DNA of 64,000 nucleotides from Companilactobacillus ginsenosidimutans. GTDB taxonomy: Bacteria > Bacillota > Bacilli > Lactobacillales > Lactobacillaceae. Each line of letters opens with the position of its first letter. Within the stretch, counting starts at the first letter, position 1. The translations under genes and the position numbers were made by a program. The stretch covers positions 2,170,001 to 2,234,000 of the forward strand of contig NZ_CP012034.1 of the NCBI RefSeq assembly GCF_001050475.1, read 5' to 3'. Shown here piece by piece: positions 36,546 through 45,234 of this stretch. The notes beneath the pieces are model-generated. The model saw only the letters and a list, made by a program, of their open reading frames with translations, was not told the origin of the DNA and ran no database searches.

Positions 36546-37229
36546 TTGCAAAAATATTATGCAGTTCGTCGTGGACGTAAGCCTGGTATATATCGTTCTT
36601 GGCCAGATTGCCAAAAGCAAGTTAACGGGTTTGAAAATGCGCGTTATAAAAGTTTCACTACTGAAGCGGAAGCAGAAGAATTTTTGAAAGGTAAGGATTC
36701 ATTTAAACCTAGAGCAAAGTCTTCCAAAAAAGTGTCAGAGAACTTAGATGATTACGATGTTGTCGTTTACACCGATGGTGGATCACGAAATCACGGTAAT
36801 GTTAAAGGTGGACACGTTAAATCAACTGATACTGCTGCCTGGGCTTACCATATTAATAATCAAGGTGAAGTTACTGAAGGTACAGATGGGGAATTTGGTG
36901 CAACCAATAATCGCATGGAAATCATGGCTTTACTGGAAAGTATCAAGCGATTGAATGACCTTGGGATTAATGATAAGAAAATCATTTTTGTGCTAGATTC
37001 TCAATACGTCCTGAACGCCATCACAAAAGGGTGGCTCAACGGTTGGAAACGTCGTGGATACAAGAAGGCTGATGGATCAACACCAGTCAACGTTGAACTT
37101 TGGCGTGAACTCGATGGTTTGTTGCCAACTATTAAGAATAAATCATTCAGTTGGACCAAAGGACATGCGCAAGATGAGGGTAATAACCGGGTTGATGCAT
37201 TGCTGAATGAAACTATGGATAAAATGTAA
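36546..37229 (+). CDS. rnhA: Ribonuclease HI with N-terminal hybrid-binding domain
   Basis: 227 residues from TTG 36546, with GAGG upstream. Residues 1-45 are the RNA:DNA hybrid-binding (viroplasmin-like) domain (YYAVRRGRKPGIYRSWPDCQ). The RNase H domain starts near 72, with catalytic residues in VVYTDGGS (Asp), NNRMEIMALL (Glu), VLDSQYV (Asp) and GNNRVDALL (Asp). The basic handle WKRRGYKK is present. Removes RNA from hybrids during replication and repair. Confidence 0.94.
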   Translation: MQKYYAVRRGRKPGIYRSWPDCQKQVNGFENARYKSFTTEAEAEEFLKGKDSFKPRAKSSKKVSENLDDYDVVVYTDGGSRNHGNVKGGHVKSTDTAAWAYHINNQGEVTEGTDGEFGATNNRMEIMALLESIKRLNDLGINDKKIIFVLDSQYVLNAITKGWLNGWKRRGYKKADGSTPVNVELWRELDGLLPTIKNKSFSWTKGHAQDEGNNRVDALLNETMDKM

Positions 37230-37243
37230 ATTTGAATAAATTA

Positions 37244-37287
37244 AAAGAGTATTCCAAAGGTGTTAACCAAAGGAATACTTTTTTTCT
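37244..37287 (+). terminator. Terminator of rnhA
   Basis: AGAGTATTCC against GGAATACTTT with T7, and the stop of the convergent HxlR gene overlapping its edge. Confidence 0.8.
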
Positions 37288-37627
37288 ATTCATCACAAAG
37301 TGAACGGTCGATTAATTTAGGGTCAACGTGTGTGTCGCCCCAGTCACAAATGGCATCTAAAACCGGCATTATAGATTTTCCGTTGTCGGTCAATTCATAT
37401 TCTACATGTGGCTCTGCGGTCTGGAAGTCATGGCGGGCAATTAGTCCATCATCTTCCAATTGCCTCAATTGATTGGTCAAAGTTTTGTGAGAAACGTCTT
37501 GGATATGGCGCTCTAATTCACCAAAGCGGTGTTGACCAGGTTCATTCAATTTGAACATAATCATAATTTTCCACTTACCTTGAATCATTTGCATCGTTGC
37601 ATCAAATTCATTTAAATATTTTGCCAA
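37286..37627 (-). CDS. HxlR family transcriptional regulator
   Basis: 113 residues from TTG 37627. Winged helix HxlR signature: IQGKWKIMIMFKL, HRFGELERHI, SHKTLTNQLRQLEDDGLI and VEYELTDNGKSIMPVL. The N-terminal Cys that many redox-sensing HxlR/HypR proteins carry is a Phe here; two Cys lie in the C-terminal part. Divergent from an SDR gene, which it probably controls. Confidence 0.92.
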   Translation of the reverse strand: MAKYLNEFDATMQMIQGKWKIMIMFKLNEPGQHRFGELERHIQDVSHKTLTNQLRQLEDDGLIARHDFQTAEPHVEYELTDNGKSIMPVLDAICDWGDTHVDPKLIDRSLCDE

Positions 37628-37748
37628 AATTCTTGTGCCTCTTTCATATGGAGAAGTAGTTACCTAAAGGTGCGTACTTGTTGTTGATAATATCTGCAAT
37701 TATACTTTAAAACGTTGAAAAAATCTTTATACATAAGAGGTATATATT

Positions 37749-38477
37749 ATGAAAAAATTAGTTGTAATTACAGGAGCAAGTTCAGGCTTTGGCGCTGAGA
37801 TTGCTAAAACTTTTAATGCTGATGGCTATCCAACGCTGTTGTTGGGACGTCGGACTGATAAATTGGAAGAAGTTGCCAAAGATATGGACAATGTCATGGT
37901 TGAATCTGTTGATGTTACAAACTATGAGCAGTTTGAGAATGCTGTTCGAAAGGCTGAAGCCAAATATGGTAAAACAGATTTGTTAGTAAACAATGCCGGC
38001 TTGATGTTACTCGGCAATGTTCAAAATCAGAATCCTCAAGAATGGCAGACCATGCTTGATACCAATGTTATAGGTGTCTTGAATGGAACACAAATTGTGC
38101 TCAACGACATGCGTGACCGTGAACATGGAACTATCTTGAATGTTTCATCAATTGCTGGTCGCAAGACATTCGTAAACCACGCAGCATATGTGGCGTCTAA
38201 GTTTGGCGTTCACGGATTGTCAGAAACTATTCGTGAAGAAAATTCTGGTAAAAATGTCCGTGTGATGATGATTGCACCTGGTGCAGCTGAAACTGAACTT
38301 TTGAATCATGTAACAAGCAAGTCAGCGTTAGATGATTATCGTGCTTGGGAAGAAAGTATGGGTGGAGTTGTGCTTGATCCAGAACAAGTCGCTCGCACGG
38401 TTAAGTTTATGTATGACATGCCACAAGAGGTTAACATCCGAGAGGTAGATATCGCTGCTACACGTCAAGATTCGTAG
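37749..38477 (+). CDS. Short-chain dehydrogenase/reductase
   Basis: 242 residues, classical SDR. Cofactor motif TGASSGFGAEIA with a downstream GRRTDK (NADP preference), NNAG near residue 82, catalytic Ser in NVSSIAG, YVASK active site, PGAAETEL after it. Resembles YdfG-type 3-hydroxy acid dehydrogenases. Partner of the divergent HxlR regulator. A structured element starts 7 nt after the stop. Confidence 0.92.
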   Translation: MKKLVVITGASSGFGAEIAKTFNADGYPTLLLGRRTDKLEEVAKDMDNVMVESVDVTNYEQFENAVRKAEAKYGKTDLLVNNAGLMLLGNVQNQNPQEWQTMLDTNVIGVLNGTQIVLNDMRDREHGTILNVSSIAGRKTFVNHAAYVASKFGVHGLSETIREENSGKNVRVMMIAPGAAETELLNHVTSKSALDDYRAWEESMGGVVLDPEQVARTVKFMYDMPQEVNIREVDIAATRQDS

Positions 38478-38484
38478 ACAAAGA

Positions 38485-38670
38485 TGCCGTCTCCAGTCAA
38501 AAACAAAAAAATCTGCTGTGAGGACCGCTTGGAACCAAGGTTTCCAAGCTCGATTTTGAACTTCGCATGGACCGCGAATTTCAAAATACGTCCTTTTCTG
38601 TAAGAACGAGTAAATCGCTCGTCCTAACAGAAATATCACAGCTGACTTTTTTATGTTTTCGACTTCCGAC
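38485..38670 (+). repeat. Three-way-junction element, copy C
   Basis: 186 bp immediately after the SDR stop. Sequence differs from other copies but the design is the same: P1 AGTCAAAAACAAAAAA...GCTGTGA pairs with TCACAGC...TTTTTTATGTTTTCGACT; an enlarged P2 region contains GCTTGGAA/TTCCAAGC and ATTTTGAA..TTCGC; P3 is TTTCTGT-aag-AACGAG...CTCGT-cct-ACAGAAA. A terminator follows at 38719. Confidence 0.72.
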
Positions 38671-38718
38671 TGATTTTCAATCTCCAAATGATTTATTGTT
38701 CTTTTGTGTTAACAAGAA

Positions 38719-38764
38719 AATAAGCTTAGAAGAAATGGATTGAATATTTCTTCTAAGCTTATTT
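38719..38764. terminator. Strong bidirectional terminator
   Basis: A perfect 18-bp stem (AATAAGCTTAGAAGAAAT and complement) between the SDR and DUF1002 genes. Confidence 0.82.
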
Positions 38765-38791
38765 GAATTTCAAATTATTTTTTTTGAATCC

Positions 38792-39748
38792 TTATTTAAA
38801 TAGTCCTTGGAAGAATGAGACGATGCTGTCCCAAATCTTTTGAACGAGGTTTCTATTTTCTTGTGTGTTTAGTTTATTAAAAATATTTTTAGCTTTACTA
38901 GTAATATCACTACTCAATTTTTGAGCTTGTTGTTGGAAATTACCGTTTTTTAAAGCGCCGGAATCTCTAATTTCAACCATCAAATTAATGATTTGGTTCT
39001 TTTCATTGTTAGTAATAATATTTTGTAAGTTATTTTGTTGTAGGTTGTTGTTTACGATGTTAGTAATTTCAGTTTTTGAAGCGCCTGTACCTTGTTTAGC
39101 AAGATCAGCTTTCATACCGGCAACCGCGTTGTTAAGTTGTTGATCAGTGTAGCCATTTGTGCCGTTGTGGTCTTGAGTAATTCCACTTAGGACACCCATT
39201 TCGTTTTGCGCGGCATTAACTTGGTTTTGATTTAATGAACTACCATTTTTTGAATAAGCAGCGTAGATACCTGCAAGGGCACCGGATCCATCAATAGGAG
39301 TTGCTGACGTTACGTAAATATTTGCGTCAGAAATACCAGCTGTTAAAGCGGCATTTCTATATTGGTCAGCAGTGATAGTTGTAATATTATTTTTCCCATC
39401 ATAGTTAACGATGTTTACATTAATACCAGAACCACTTGATGTTGGTTCGATAAGTGCAGATGACCAAACGCCTGAACCACTAGTAAAGTTGCTACCACTT
39501 GGATTCAAATATTTAACCAAAGTGTCACCTGTAACGGTGATTGTATTGTAGTTAGAACTACTATTATTTAGTTGAGATGGCAAAGCACTGATAGTTCCTT
39601 GTTTCTGATCAGCTGTTAATGAAGTTCCCAAAGTCATCACAGGTTGATCGAGCGTGTCGTCAGCTTTAGCGGTATTTAGTGAAGAAGTAAAGATTCCCAC
39701 AGCAACTAAAGATACGATACTTAATAAAATTACTTTTAGCTTTTTCAA
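38792..39748 (-). CDS. Secreted DUF1002 protein
   Basis: 318 residues from TTG 39748, behind CGGAGGA. Signal peptide residues 1-29 (LKVILLSIVSLVAVGIF..., cleavage near AKA-DD). The DUF1002 body includes LGTSLTADQKQGT, YNTITVTGDTLVKYLNPSGS and ISDANIYVTSATPIDGSGAL. The Gln/Asn-rich C-terminal third ends in an amphipathic helix. A common secreted Firmicute protein of unknown function. Confidence 0.88.
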   Translation of the reverse strand: MKKLKVILLSIVSLVAVGIFTSSLNTAKADDTLDQPVMTLGTSLTADQKQGTISALPSQLNNSSSNYNTITVTGDTLVKYLNPSGSNFTSGSGVWSSALIEPTSSGSGINVNIVNYDGKNNITTITADQYRNAALTAGISDANIYVTSATPIDGSGALAGIYAAYSKNGSSLNQNQVNAAQNEMGVLSGITQDHNGTNGYTDQQLNNAVAGMKADLAKQGTGASKTEITNIVNNNLQQNNLQNIITNNEKNQIINLMVEIRDSGALKNGNFQQQAQKLSSDITSKAKNIFNKLNTQENRNLVQKIWDSIVSFFQGLFK

Positions 39749-39964
39749 TTTAATATCCTCCGTATGGAAACGTCAAATGACGTCCTTGTTCCACGACTTA
39801 ATTAAACCAGATAATTGTGAAAAATTCGAGAATATTAATAATTTCTCTTTATTATCACCTCTTCAGTATAGAGCTTTTAGGCCAAATGTGATATCCTGTA
39901 GGTTCTAGGAATACCCTTAAATTTGAAACACAAATAAATTAACAGAAAGCATAGGTACACAACT

Positions 39965-41023
39965 ATGAAAATTGTTGTTCTCTCAGGTGGTAAAAGTACT
40001 GAAAGAAACGTTTCTTTGTCTTCAGGTGTCAAAATCTCAAACGCCCTTCGCAGCAAGGGATATGAAGTTGCCAATATTGATTCATTCTTAGGAATTGATA
40101 TTGAAGAAGACCAAATAGATTCTTTATTTAAAACTGAAGCAGAAGATGAAACAAAATTGATCATCGACGACGAAGTTTTAACAGATGAAAAAATCGAGGC
40201 ATTGCGTACAGACGGAACTCGTGGTTTGTTAGGTAAAAATGTTTTGAAAGTTTGCCAACATGCTGACATGGTTTACTTAGGTCTACACGGCGAAGATGGC
40301 GAAAACGGTAAAATGCAAGCTGTTCTTGATGTATTTGGTATTCGCTACACTGGTAGTGGAACATTATCATCTGCTGTTACTATGGACAAGAAATTCTCTA
40401 AAGAAGTTTTCGTTCAAAACAAAATTAAGACTGCTAAGTTTATTGCCACAAAAACAAGCAAGATTACTAAAGATGAAATTCCATTCCGTTTCCCAATGGT
40501 GGTTAAACCATCAAACGGTGGTTCAAGTGTTGGTACACATATCATCAACGATGAATCAGAATTACAAGCGATGGTTGCTGACGCTTTGAAATTCGACAAG
40601 GAAGCCTTGATTGAAGAATATATTGATGGTCGTGAATTTTCTGTTGCTGTTGTTGATGGACAAGTGTTACCAGCCATTGAAGTTGTTGTTGATACTGGTT
40701 GGTATGATTTCCAACATAAATTTACAGAAAACACTACGACACATTTCATGACTCCACCAGAAAATCTTGATGAAGATATTCATTTGGAAATGCAAGAAGT
40801 TGCTCTACAAACTTTTGAAGCTTTAAGTATGACTAGTTATGGTCGTGTTGACTTCTTAGTTCGTGATCGTGATATCTATGTAATGGAAGCAAATACACTT
40901 CCAGGAATGACACCTCGTTCATTGATGCCTCGTGAAGCAGAAGCTGTAGGTATCAGTTACCCAGATCTTTGCGATAAAATCATTAAGAGCAAGATGCGTT
41001 ACTATGATGAATTAGAAAAATAG
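39965..41023 (+). CDS. ddl: D-alanine--D-alanine (or D-lactate) ligase, Phe-type
   Basis: 352-residue ATP-grasp ligase making the terminal dipeptide/depsipeptide of peptidoglycan precursors. Motifs: LSGGKSTERNVSLSSG, GLHGEDGENGKMQ, KPSNGGSSVGTH, EEYIDGREFSV, EANTLPGMTPRSLMPR. The omega-loop segment WYDFQHKF puts Phe253 where E. coli DdlB has Tyr216. In lactobacilli this Phe marks ligases that favour D-Ala-D-Lac and go with intrinsic vancomycin resistance. Monocistronic. Confidence 0.94.
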   Translation: MKIVVLSGGKSTERNVSLSSGVKISNALRSKGYEVANIDSFLGIDIEEDQIDSLFKTEAEDETKLIIDDEVLTDEKIEALRTDGTRGLLGKNVLKVCQHADMVYLGLHGEDGENGKMQAVLDVFGIRYTGSGTLSSAVTMDKKFSKEVFVQNKIKTAKFIATKTSKITKDEIPFRFPMVVKPSNGGSSVGTHIINDESELQAMVADALKFDKEALIEEYIDGREFSVAVVDGQVLPAIEVVVDTGWYDFQHKFTENTTTHFMTPPENLDEDIHLEMQEVALQTFEALSMTSYGRVDFLVRDRDIYVMEANTLPGMTPRSLMPREAEAVGISYPDLCDKIIKSKMRYYDELEK

Positions 41024-41032
41024 ATTAAAATT

Positions 41033-41059
41033 AAGTCGCCTAATGGCGACTTTTTTTGT
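41033..41059 (+). terminator. Terminator of ddl
   Basis: AAGTCGCC-taat-GGCGACTT with T7. Confidence 0.88.
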
Positions 41060-41068
41060 GCTCATATA

Positions 41069-41097
41069 TGGTATAGACCACTAATTATTGTTATAAT
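41069..41097 (+). promoter_or_regulatory. NagR/YvoA-type operator and nagA promoter
   Basis: TGGTATAGACCA (41069-41080) matches the GntR-family NagR operator core. It sits 11 nt before the TATAAT at 41092-41097, covering the -35 position. Repression relieved by glucosamine-6-P or GlcNAc-6-P is expected from the family. Confidence 0.7.
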
Positions 41098-41123
41098 GAA
41101 AATATCTAATTGGAGGATTGAAA

Positions 41124-42281
41124 ATGACATATTACATTCATGCTAAAAAATTCTTTTTGCCTAACACGACTGAAAATGGGGGTTATCTTGAAGTTACTGA
41201 TGATAACAAATTCGGTAGTTTCTTCACTGAAGATAACGAGCCTGAAGGTAAGATTGTAGATTATTCTGACAAGTTTATTGCTCCTGGTCTGGTTGATACT
41301 CATATTCATGGTCTTTGTGGCCACGATGTTATGGACGACGACTTTGACAAGTTAAACGAGATGTCAGAAGGTCTTTTGAAGGCGGGGGTTACTTCTTGGT
41401 TGCCTACTACTTTAACTGCCTCTCATGAACAACTTAGACATATTTGTTCTACTATTGGTGATAACTACCAAAAGGCTACTGGTGCTAAGATTCAAGGTAT
41501 TCACTTTGAGGGTCCTTTTTACACGGAAAAACATAAGGGTGCTCAAAATCCTAAATACATGCGTGACCCTGATGCTGAAGAATTTAAAGACTGGCAAGAA
41601 GCTGCTCATGGTATGATCACTAAAATTTCTATCGCTCCTGAAAGAAAAGGTTCTGTTGAATTTACGCAAGCAGTTGCTTCTGACAAGGTTGCCGTTACTT
41701 TGGGTCATTCTGATGCTACTTTTGAACAAGCTAAGGCTTGTGTTGAAGCTGGTGCTTCTGGTTTTACTCATACTTATAACGGAATGAGTGGTTTGAACCA
41801 CCGTCAGCCTGGTATGGTTGGTGCTGCTCTTTCAATGCACTTAGTTGATGATGAATTGATTTGTGATGGTTATCACGTTAATCCATTTGCTGCTCGTATT
41901 GTCATTGAAAAGAAGGGTGCTGAACATGTTGCTCTTATTACTGACTGTATGCGTGCTGGTTTGATGCCTGATGGTGACTATGTTTTGGGCGAATTACCTG
42001 TTGTTGTTGAAAATGGTACTGCCCGTTTGAAGGATGAAACCCACAACCTTGCTGGTTCAATTCTTCTTCTTAAAGACGCTATTAAGAATGTTGTTGACTG
42101 GAACGTTGCTACTGAAGAGGAAGCAATTGAAATGGCTAGTTATACTGCTGCTAAGAGTTCTAAAGTTCTTGATAAGTGTGGAATGATTGCTGAAGGTCGC
42201 GATGCTGACTTCATCGTGCTTGATGACGACATGACTTTATCAGAAACTTACCTTGATGGTGTTTCAAGATATCAAGCTTAA
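41124..42281 (+). CDS. nagA: N-acetylglucosamine-6-phosphate deacetylase
   Basis: Deacetylates GlcNAc-6-P to GlcN-6-P in amino-sugar recycling. 385 residues from ATG 41124, 7 nt after TTGGAGG. Amidohydrolase fold: DTHIHGLCGHDVMD (metal HxH), GIHFEGPFYTEKHKGAQNP (metal Glu), TLGHSDATFEQA and GFTHTYNGMSG (metal His), ALITDCMRAGLMPDG (catalytic Asp). Codon use is unusually T-rich at third positions. Probably controlled by the NagR-type site upstream. Confidence 0.95.
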   Translation: MTYYIHAKKFFLPNTTENGGYLEVTDDNKFGSFFTEDNEPEGKIVDYSDKFIAPGLVDTHIHGLCGHDVMDDDFDKLNEMSEGLLKAGVTSWLPTTLTASHEQLRHICSTIGDNYQKATGAKIQGIHFEGPFYTEKHKGAQNPKYMRDPDAEEFKDWQEAAHGMITKISIAPERKGSVEFTQAVASDKVAVTLGHSDATFEQAKACVEAGASGFTHTYNGMSGLNHRQPGMVGAALSMHLVDDELICDGYHVNPFAARIVIEKKGAEHVALITDCMRAGLMPDGDYVLGELPVVVENGTARLKDETHNLAGSILLLKDAIKNVVDWNVATEEEAIEMASYTAAKSSKVLDKCGMIAEGRDADFIVLDDDMTLSETYLDGVSRYQA

Positions 42282-42294
42282 TTTAAAAATTTAC

Positions 42295-42326
42295 TAGAGC
42301 AATTCTTCGTTGGATTGCTCTTTTTG
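42295..42326 (+). terminator. Terminator of nagA
   Basis: AGAGCAAT/ATTGCTCT stem with T5. Confidence 0.85.
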
Positions 42327-42363
42327 TTACGCAAGTTTTATAATAAATCTACGGAGGGTAATT

Positions 42364-43104
42364 ATGTCTAAAAAAATTTTTGCACATCGAGGAATTCCCA
42401 CATTAGCACCGGAGAATACTATGCCTGCGTTTAATGCAGTAGTAGCCAATGGATTGAAATGGATCGAAACAGATTTGAGCATCACAAAAGATGAAGATGT
42501 CTTCATTATTCACGATGACAAACTAGATCGAACAACTGATCAGACTGGCTCAATCGAGACAGTCGACACAGAAACAGTAGGATCAGCCGATGCCGGTTCA
42601 TGGTATGATGCAAAATTCAAAGGTGAAAAAATCCCAACATTATCCCAACTAATTAACTTTCTAAACAAAAACAAAATCAATGCAAACATTGAATTAAAAG
42701 GAGTAGTAGGGGATGACGCCGACTACTTAGCTGACAAGTTAGTTCTAAAATTTTCAAAAGCACTAGAAAAACTAGACCCAGAAATTGACTTAATAATTTC
42801 CAGCTTCAATCCAATAATGTTAGCAAAAATGTATAAATTAAATCCAGAATTAAAATATGCAGTACTATTCGAACACACAGCAATTCAAGACGACTGGAAC
42901 TTAATCATGCAAGCTAGCCATGCAAAGATAATCCACCCCGACGACACAGACTTAACGAAAGAAAAAATTGACATGATAAAGAAATACAATTATCAAATAA
43001 ACGTCTGGACAGTAGACAATAAAGAAAGAGCAAAACAATTACTAGACTGGGGAGTAGACGGCATCTTCACAAATAAAGCCGACCAAATGAAAGACCTAGT
43101 GTAG
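42364..43104 (+). CDS. Glycerophosphodiester phosphodiesterase
   Basis: 246 residues from ATG 42364 (ACGGAGGG upstream). GDPD motifs: FAHRGIPTLAPENTMPAF (catalytic His), ETDLSITKDEDVFIIHDDKLDRTTD (metal Glu/Asp and second His), NIELKG and VWTVDNKERA. Releases glycerol-3-phosphate from glycerophosphodiesters or teichoic acid turnover. No signal peptide, so cytoplasmic. The codon usage differs visibly from nagA next door: third positions are A-rich. Confidence 0.93.
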   Translation: MSKKIFAHRGIPTLAPENTMPAFNAVVANGLKWIETDLSITKDEDVFIIHDDKLDRTTDQTGSIETVDTETVGSADAGSWYDAKFKGEKIPTLSQLINFLNKNKINANIELKGVVGDDADYLADKLVLKFSKALEKLDPEIDLIISSFNPIMLAKMYKLNPELKYAVLFEHTAIQDDWNLIMQASHAKIIHPDDTDLTKEKIDMIKKYNYQINVWTVDNKERAKQLLDWGVDGIFTNKADQMKDLV

Positions 43105-43112
43105 AAAATATA

Positions 43113-43166
43113 AAAGGACCTCTGAGGAAGATGAATAACATTTTCATCTACCGAGAGGTCTTTTTG
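43113..43166. terminator. Terminator of the GDPD gene
   Basis: A long stem: AAAGGACCTCT..GAAGATGAAT against ATTTTCATC..GAGAGGTCTTTTT. Confidence 0.82.
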
Positions 43167-43298
43167 TTTTAATAAAATAACTTCATTCAATACGAGAAGT
43201 TACTCAAGAATTATCACTAAAAACTAGATTTTACAAAAAGGGAAACAAAGCGCAAATGGCCGCATAAAATATAAATAAAAGAAAGTTTTGTAAGAAAT

Positions 43299-43469
43299 AC
43301 TAGTCCGCAGGTCAGGTTCGCCGGGGGTGCAGCCGCGGAAATAATCTTTGCCTCCCATGGGGGAGGCTTAGATTATAGGCAAGTTTTGAGATTTTTCGGT
43401 CTTTGAAAAAGCTCAAAATTGCCTCGCAGCGTTCCCATCCCCCGCCGAACCTTACCGGAGGACGGCAGT
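43299..43469 (-). repeat. Three-way-junction element, copy D
   Basis: Read on the minus strand: ACTGCCGTCCTCCGGTAAGG start, P1 arms around GGTTCGGCGGGGG and CCCCCGGCGAACC, P2 CAATTTTGAG..CTCAAAACTTG, P3 AATCT-aa-GCCTCCC/GGGAGGC-aa-AGATT. It lies between the terminators of the convergent GDPD gene and wall-protein gene rather than right after a stop. Confidence 0.82.
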
Positions 43470-43482
43470 TTTTTTCACACAA

Positions 43483-43518
43483 AAAGTGGAAGCTGACCAA
43501 CCGCCAGCTCCCACCTTA
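43483..43518 (-). terminator. Terminator on the minus strand
   Basis: On the minus strand AAGGTGGGAGCTG pairs with CAGCTTCCACTT, followed by T's. It may end the wall-protein transcript. Confidence 0.65.
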
Positions 43519-43809
43519 CAACCCAAAGATCAAAAAGAACTCCGGATTAAATTTTTTAAAGGTAAATACAGTTTATAAGTGATTATCAAACAAACAATCA
43601 CCTGGATTCGTTGAGTAATCAATTTAAATTCATCAGAATTTAAACCTTTTAAAGCGTGTCTCGAAGGACATAAATAGCAATTATATAGTTCGCACTATAA
43701 TATTTTTGCTCTCATTATTATTTCGAGAGAGATATTTTGCTTCAAAGGTTGGTTGCCCATACAACTCTAATTGAGTCGCTTCGATAACAAATTAATCCCA
43801 TTCGAAAAA
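43519..43809. other. Intergenic region without a gene
   Basis: About 290 bp of AT-rich sequence downstream of the wall-protein gene. Small palindromes are visible (ATATAGT/ACTATA near 43695; CTCTC/GAGAG near 43720) but no convincing gene or terminator. Confidence 0.5.
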
Positions 43810-45234
43810 TTAGATATGTTTCTTACGATCGATTCCGAAGAATGCTAATACGCTGGCAAAAGCAGCCATAATAGCTCCGACAACAGTCAATGAACGTTGG
43901 TTAGCATTGCCTGTTTGAGGGAATTTGGCACCTACACTTGCCATAGCAGCAGCTTTTTTAGCTGGTGAAGTTACTGCAGGTGCAGGAGCTGGTTTAGCGG
44001 TTGTAGCACTGCCTGCTCCTGATGCTCCACCGGCAGTTGAACCGCCAGTAGCGCCTTCAGAAGCTCCAGACGAAGCGCCAGTGTCCGCTTGTGCTCCACT
44101 ATCAGTTGATGGTTTCTCAGTATCAGTAGATGTTGATCCACCACCAGCAGGAGGAGTAGTTGTTGAAGTACCACCACCGGCAGCGCCAGAATCAGTACCA
44201 CCAGTTGCAGGAGGAGTAGTTGATGTAGTACCACCACCGGCAGCACCGGAATCAGGACTACCAGCCCCGTCTGTTGGAGCAGCGGTATCAGTAGATGAAG
44301 CTGCCGTTGAGCTTCCAGCAGCAGGAGCGGTTGTATCGGTAGTTGAAGTTGTACTTGTTGCAGGTGCTGTAGTAGATGTTGCATCAGTTCCAGATCCAGA
44401 GCCGGCAGCACCAGTCCCGTCGGTTACGTCACCTGTAGGTGATGTTGCGGCACCCGTGTCAGTAGGTGATGTTGCTGCGGTGCCAGTTGTTCCTGGAGTT
44501 GTTGTGGCAGGCGCAGTGGTTGTAGCAGTGTCTGTTGGTGCTGTAGTAGATGTTGCATCAGTACTTGAAGTTGCTGGGGCAGTTGTATCTGTGCCGGTTG
44601 CTGGAGTTGTTGCTGTAGCATCAGTACCTGAAGCTGGAGCAGTAGTAGTTGTACTTGTAGCGGGTGCAGTAGCATCAGTTGTTGAAGCTGGAGCGGTAGT
44701 TGTGCTTGTTGCAGGTGCAGTAGCATCAGTTGTTGAAGCTGGAGCGGTAGTTGTGCTTGTAGCAGGTGCAGTAGTATCAGTCGTTGAGGCTGGAGCAGTA
44801 GTTGTACTTGTAGCAGGTGCAGTAGTGTCAGTCGTTGAGGCTGGAGCAGTAGTTGTACTTGTAGCAGGTGCAGTAGTGTCAGTCGTTGAGGCTGGAGCAG
44901 TAGTTGTACTTGTAGCAGGTGCAGTAGTGTCAGTTGTTGAGGCTGGAGCAGTAGTAGTTGTACTTGTAGCAGGTGCAGTGGTATCAGTTGTTGAAGCAGG
45001 TGCAGTAGCATCTGTGGTTGTGGCAGTTGTTGTTGGAGCTGCAGTGGTTGTAGTAGGTGCAGCTGTAGTAGTAGTTGTTGTATCATCAGTTGTTGCAGCG
45101 TGTACTTCGTGTGCACCCACTGAAATTGCCAATGATCCGGCTGCGATAAGAGCTAATAAGACCTTGGTCGCACTGTTGTTCAAGGGCGAGGTGGTGGCGC
45201 CAACTGTAAATTCTTTTGTGTTGTATTTTTTCAT
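43810..45234 (-). CDS. Sortase-anchored Thr/Ala/Pro repeat wall protein
   Basis: 474 residues. Signal region with a hydrophobic core at residues 24-42 and cleavage near VHA-AT. Residues 48-420 are Thr/Ala/Ser/Pro rich, mucin-like, with about six 17-residue repeats (APASTTDTTAPATSTTT type; 51-nt units nearly identical near 44770-44940), then Gly-rich segments. The C-terminus is a sortase signal with FPQTG at 438-442 instead of LPxTG, a hydrophobic stretch and DRKKH. Likely O-glycosylated stalk or adhesin. No ligand-binding domain seen. The DNA repeats may vary in copy number. Confidence 0.85.
   Translation of the reverse strand: MKKYNTKEFTVGATTSPLNNSATKVLLALIAAGSLAISVGAHEVHAATTDDTTTTTTAAPTTTTAAPTTTATTTDATAPASTTDTTAPATSTTTTAPASTTDTTAPATSTTTAPASTTDTTAPATSTTTAPASTTDTTAPATSTTTAPASTTDTTAPATSTTTAPASTTDATAPATSTTTAPASTTDATAPATSTTTTAPASGTDATATTPATGTDTTAPATSSTDATSTTAPTDTATTTAPATTTPGTTGTAATSPTDTGAATSPTGDVTDGTGAAGSGSGTDATSTTAPATSTTSTTDTTAPAAGSSTAASSTDTAAPTDGAGSPDSGAAGGGTTSTTPPATGGTDSGAAGGGTSTTTPPAGGGSTSTDTEKPSTDSGAQADTGASSGASEGATGGSTAGGASGAGSATTAKPAPAPAVTSPAKKAAAMASVGAKFPQTGNANQRSLTVVGAIMAAFASVLAFFGIDRKKHI

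Noticed and set aside
44770..44945. Regularly spaced near-identical repeats, considered as CRISPR
   Set aside because: They are directly abutting 51-nt units within a coding frame with no spacers.
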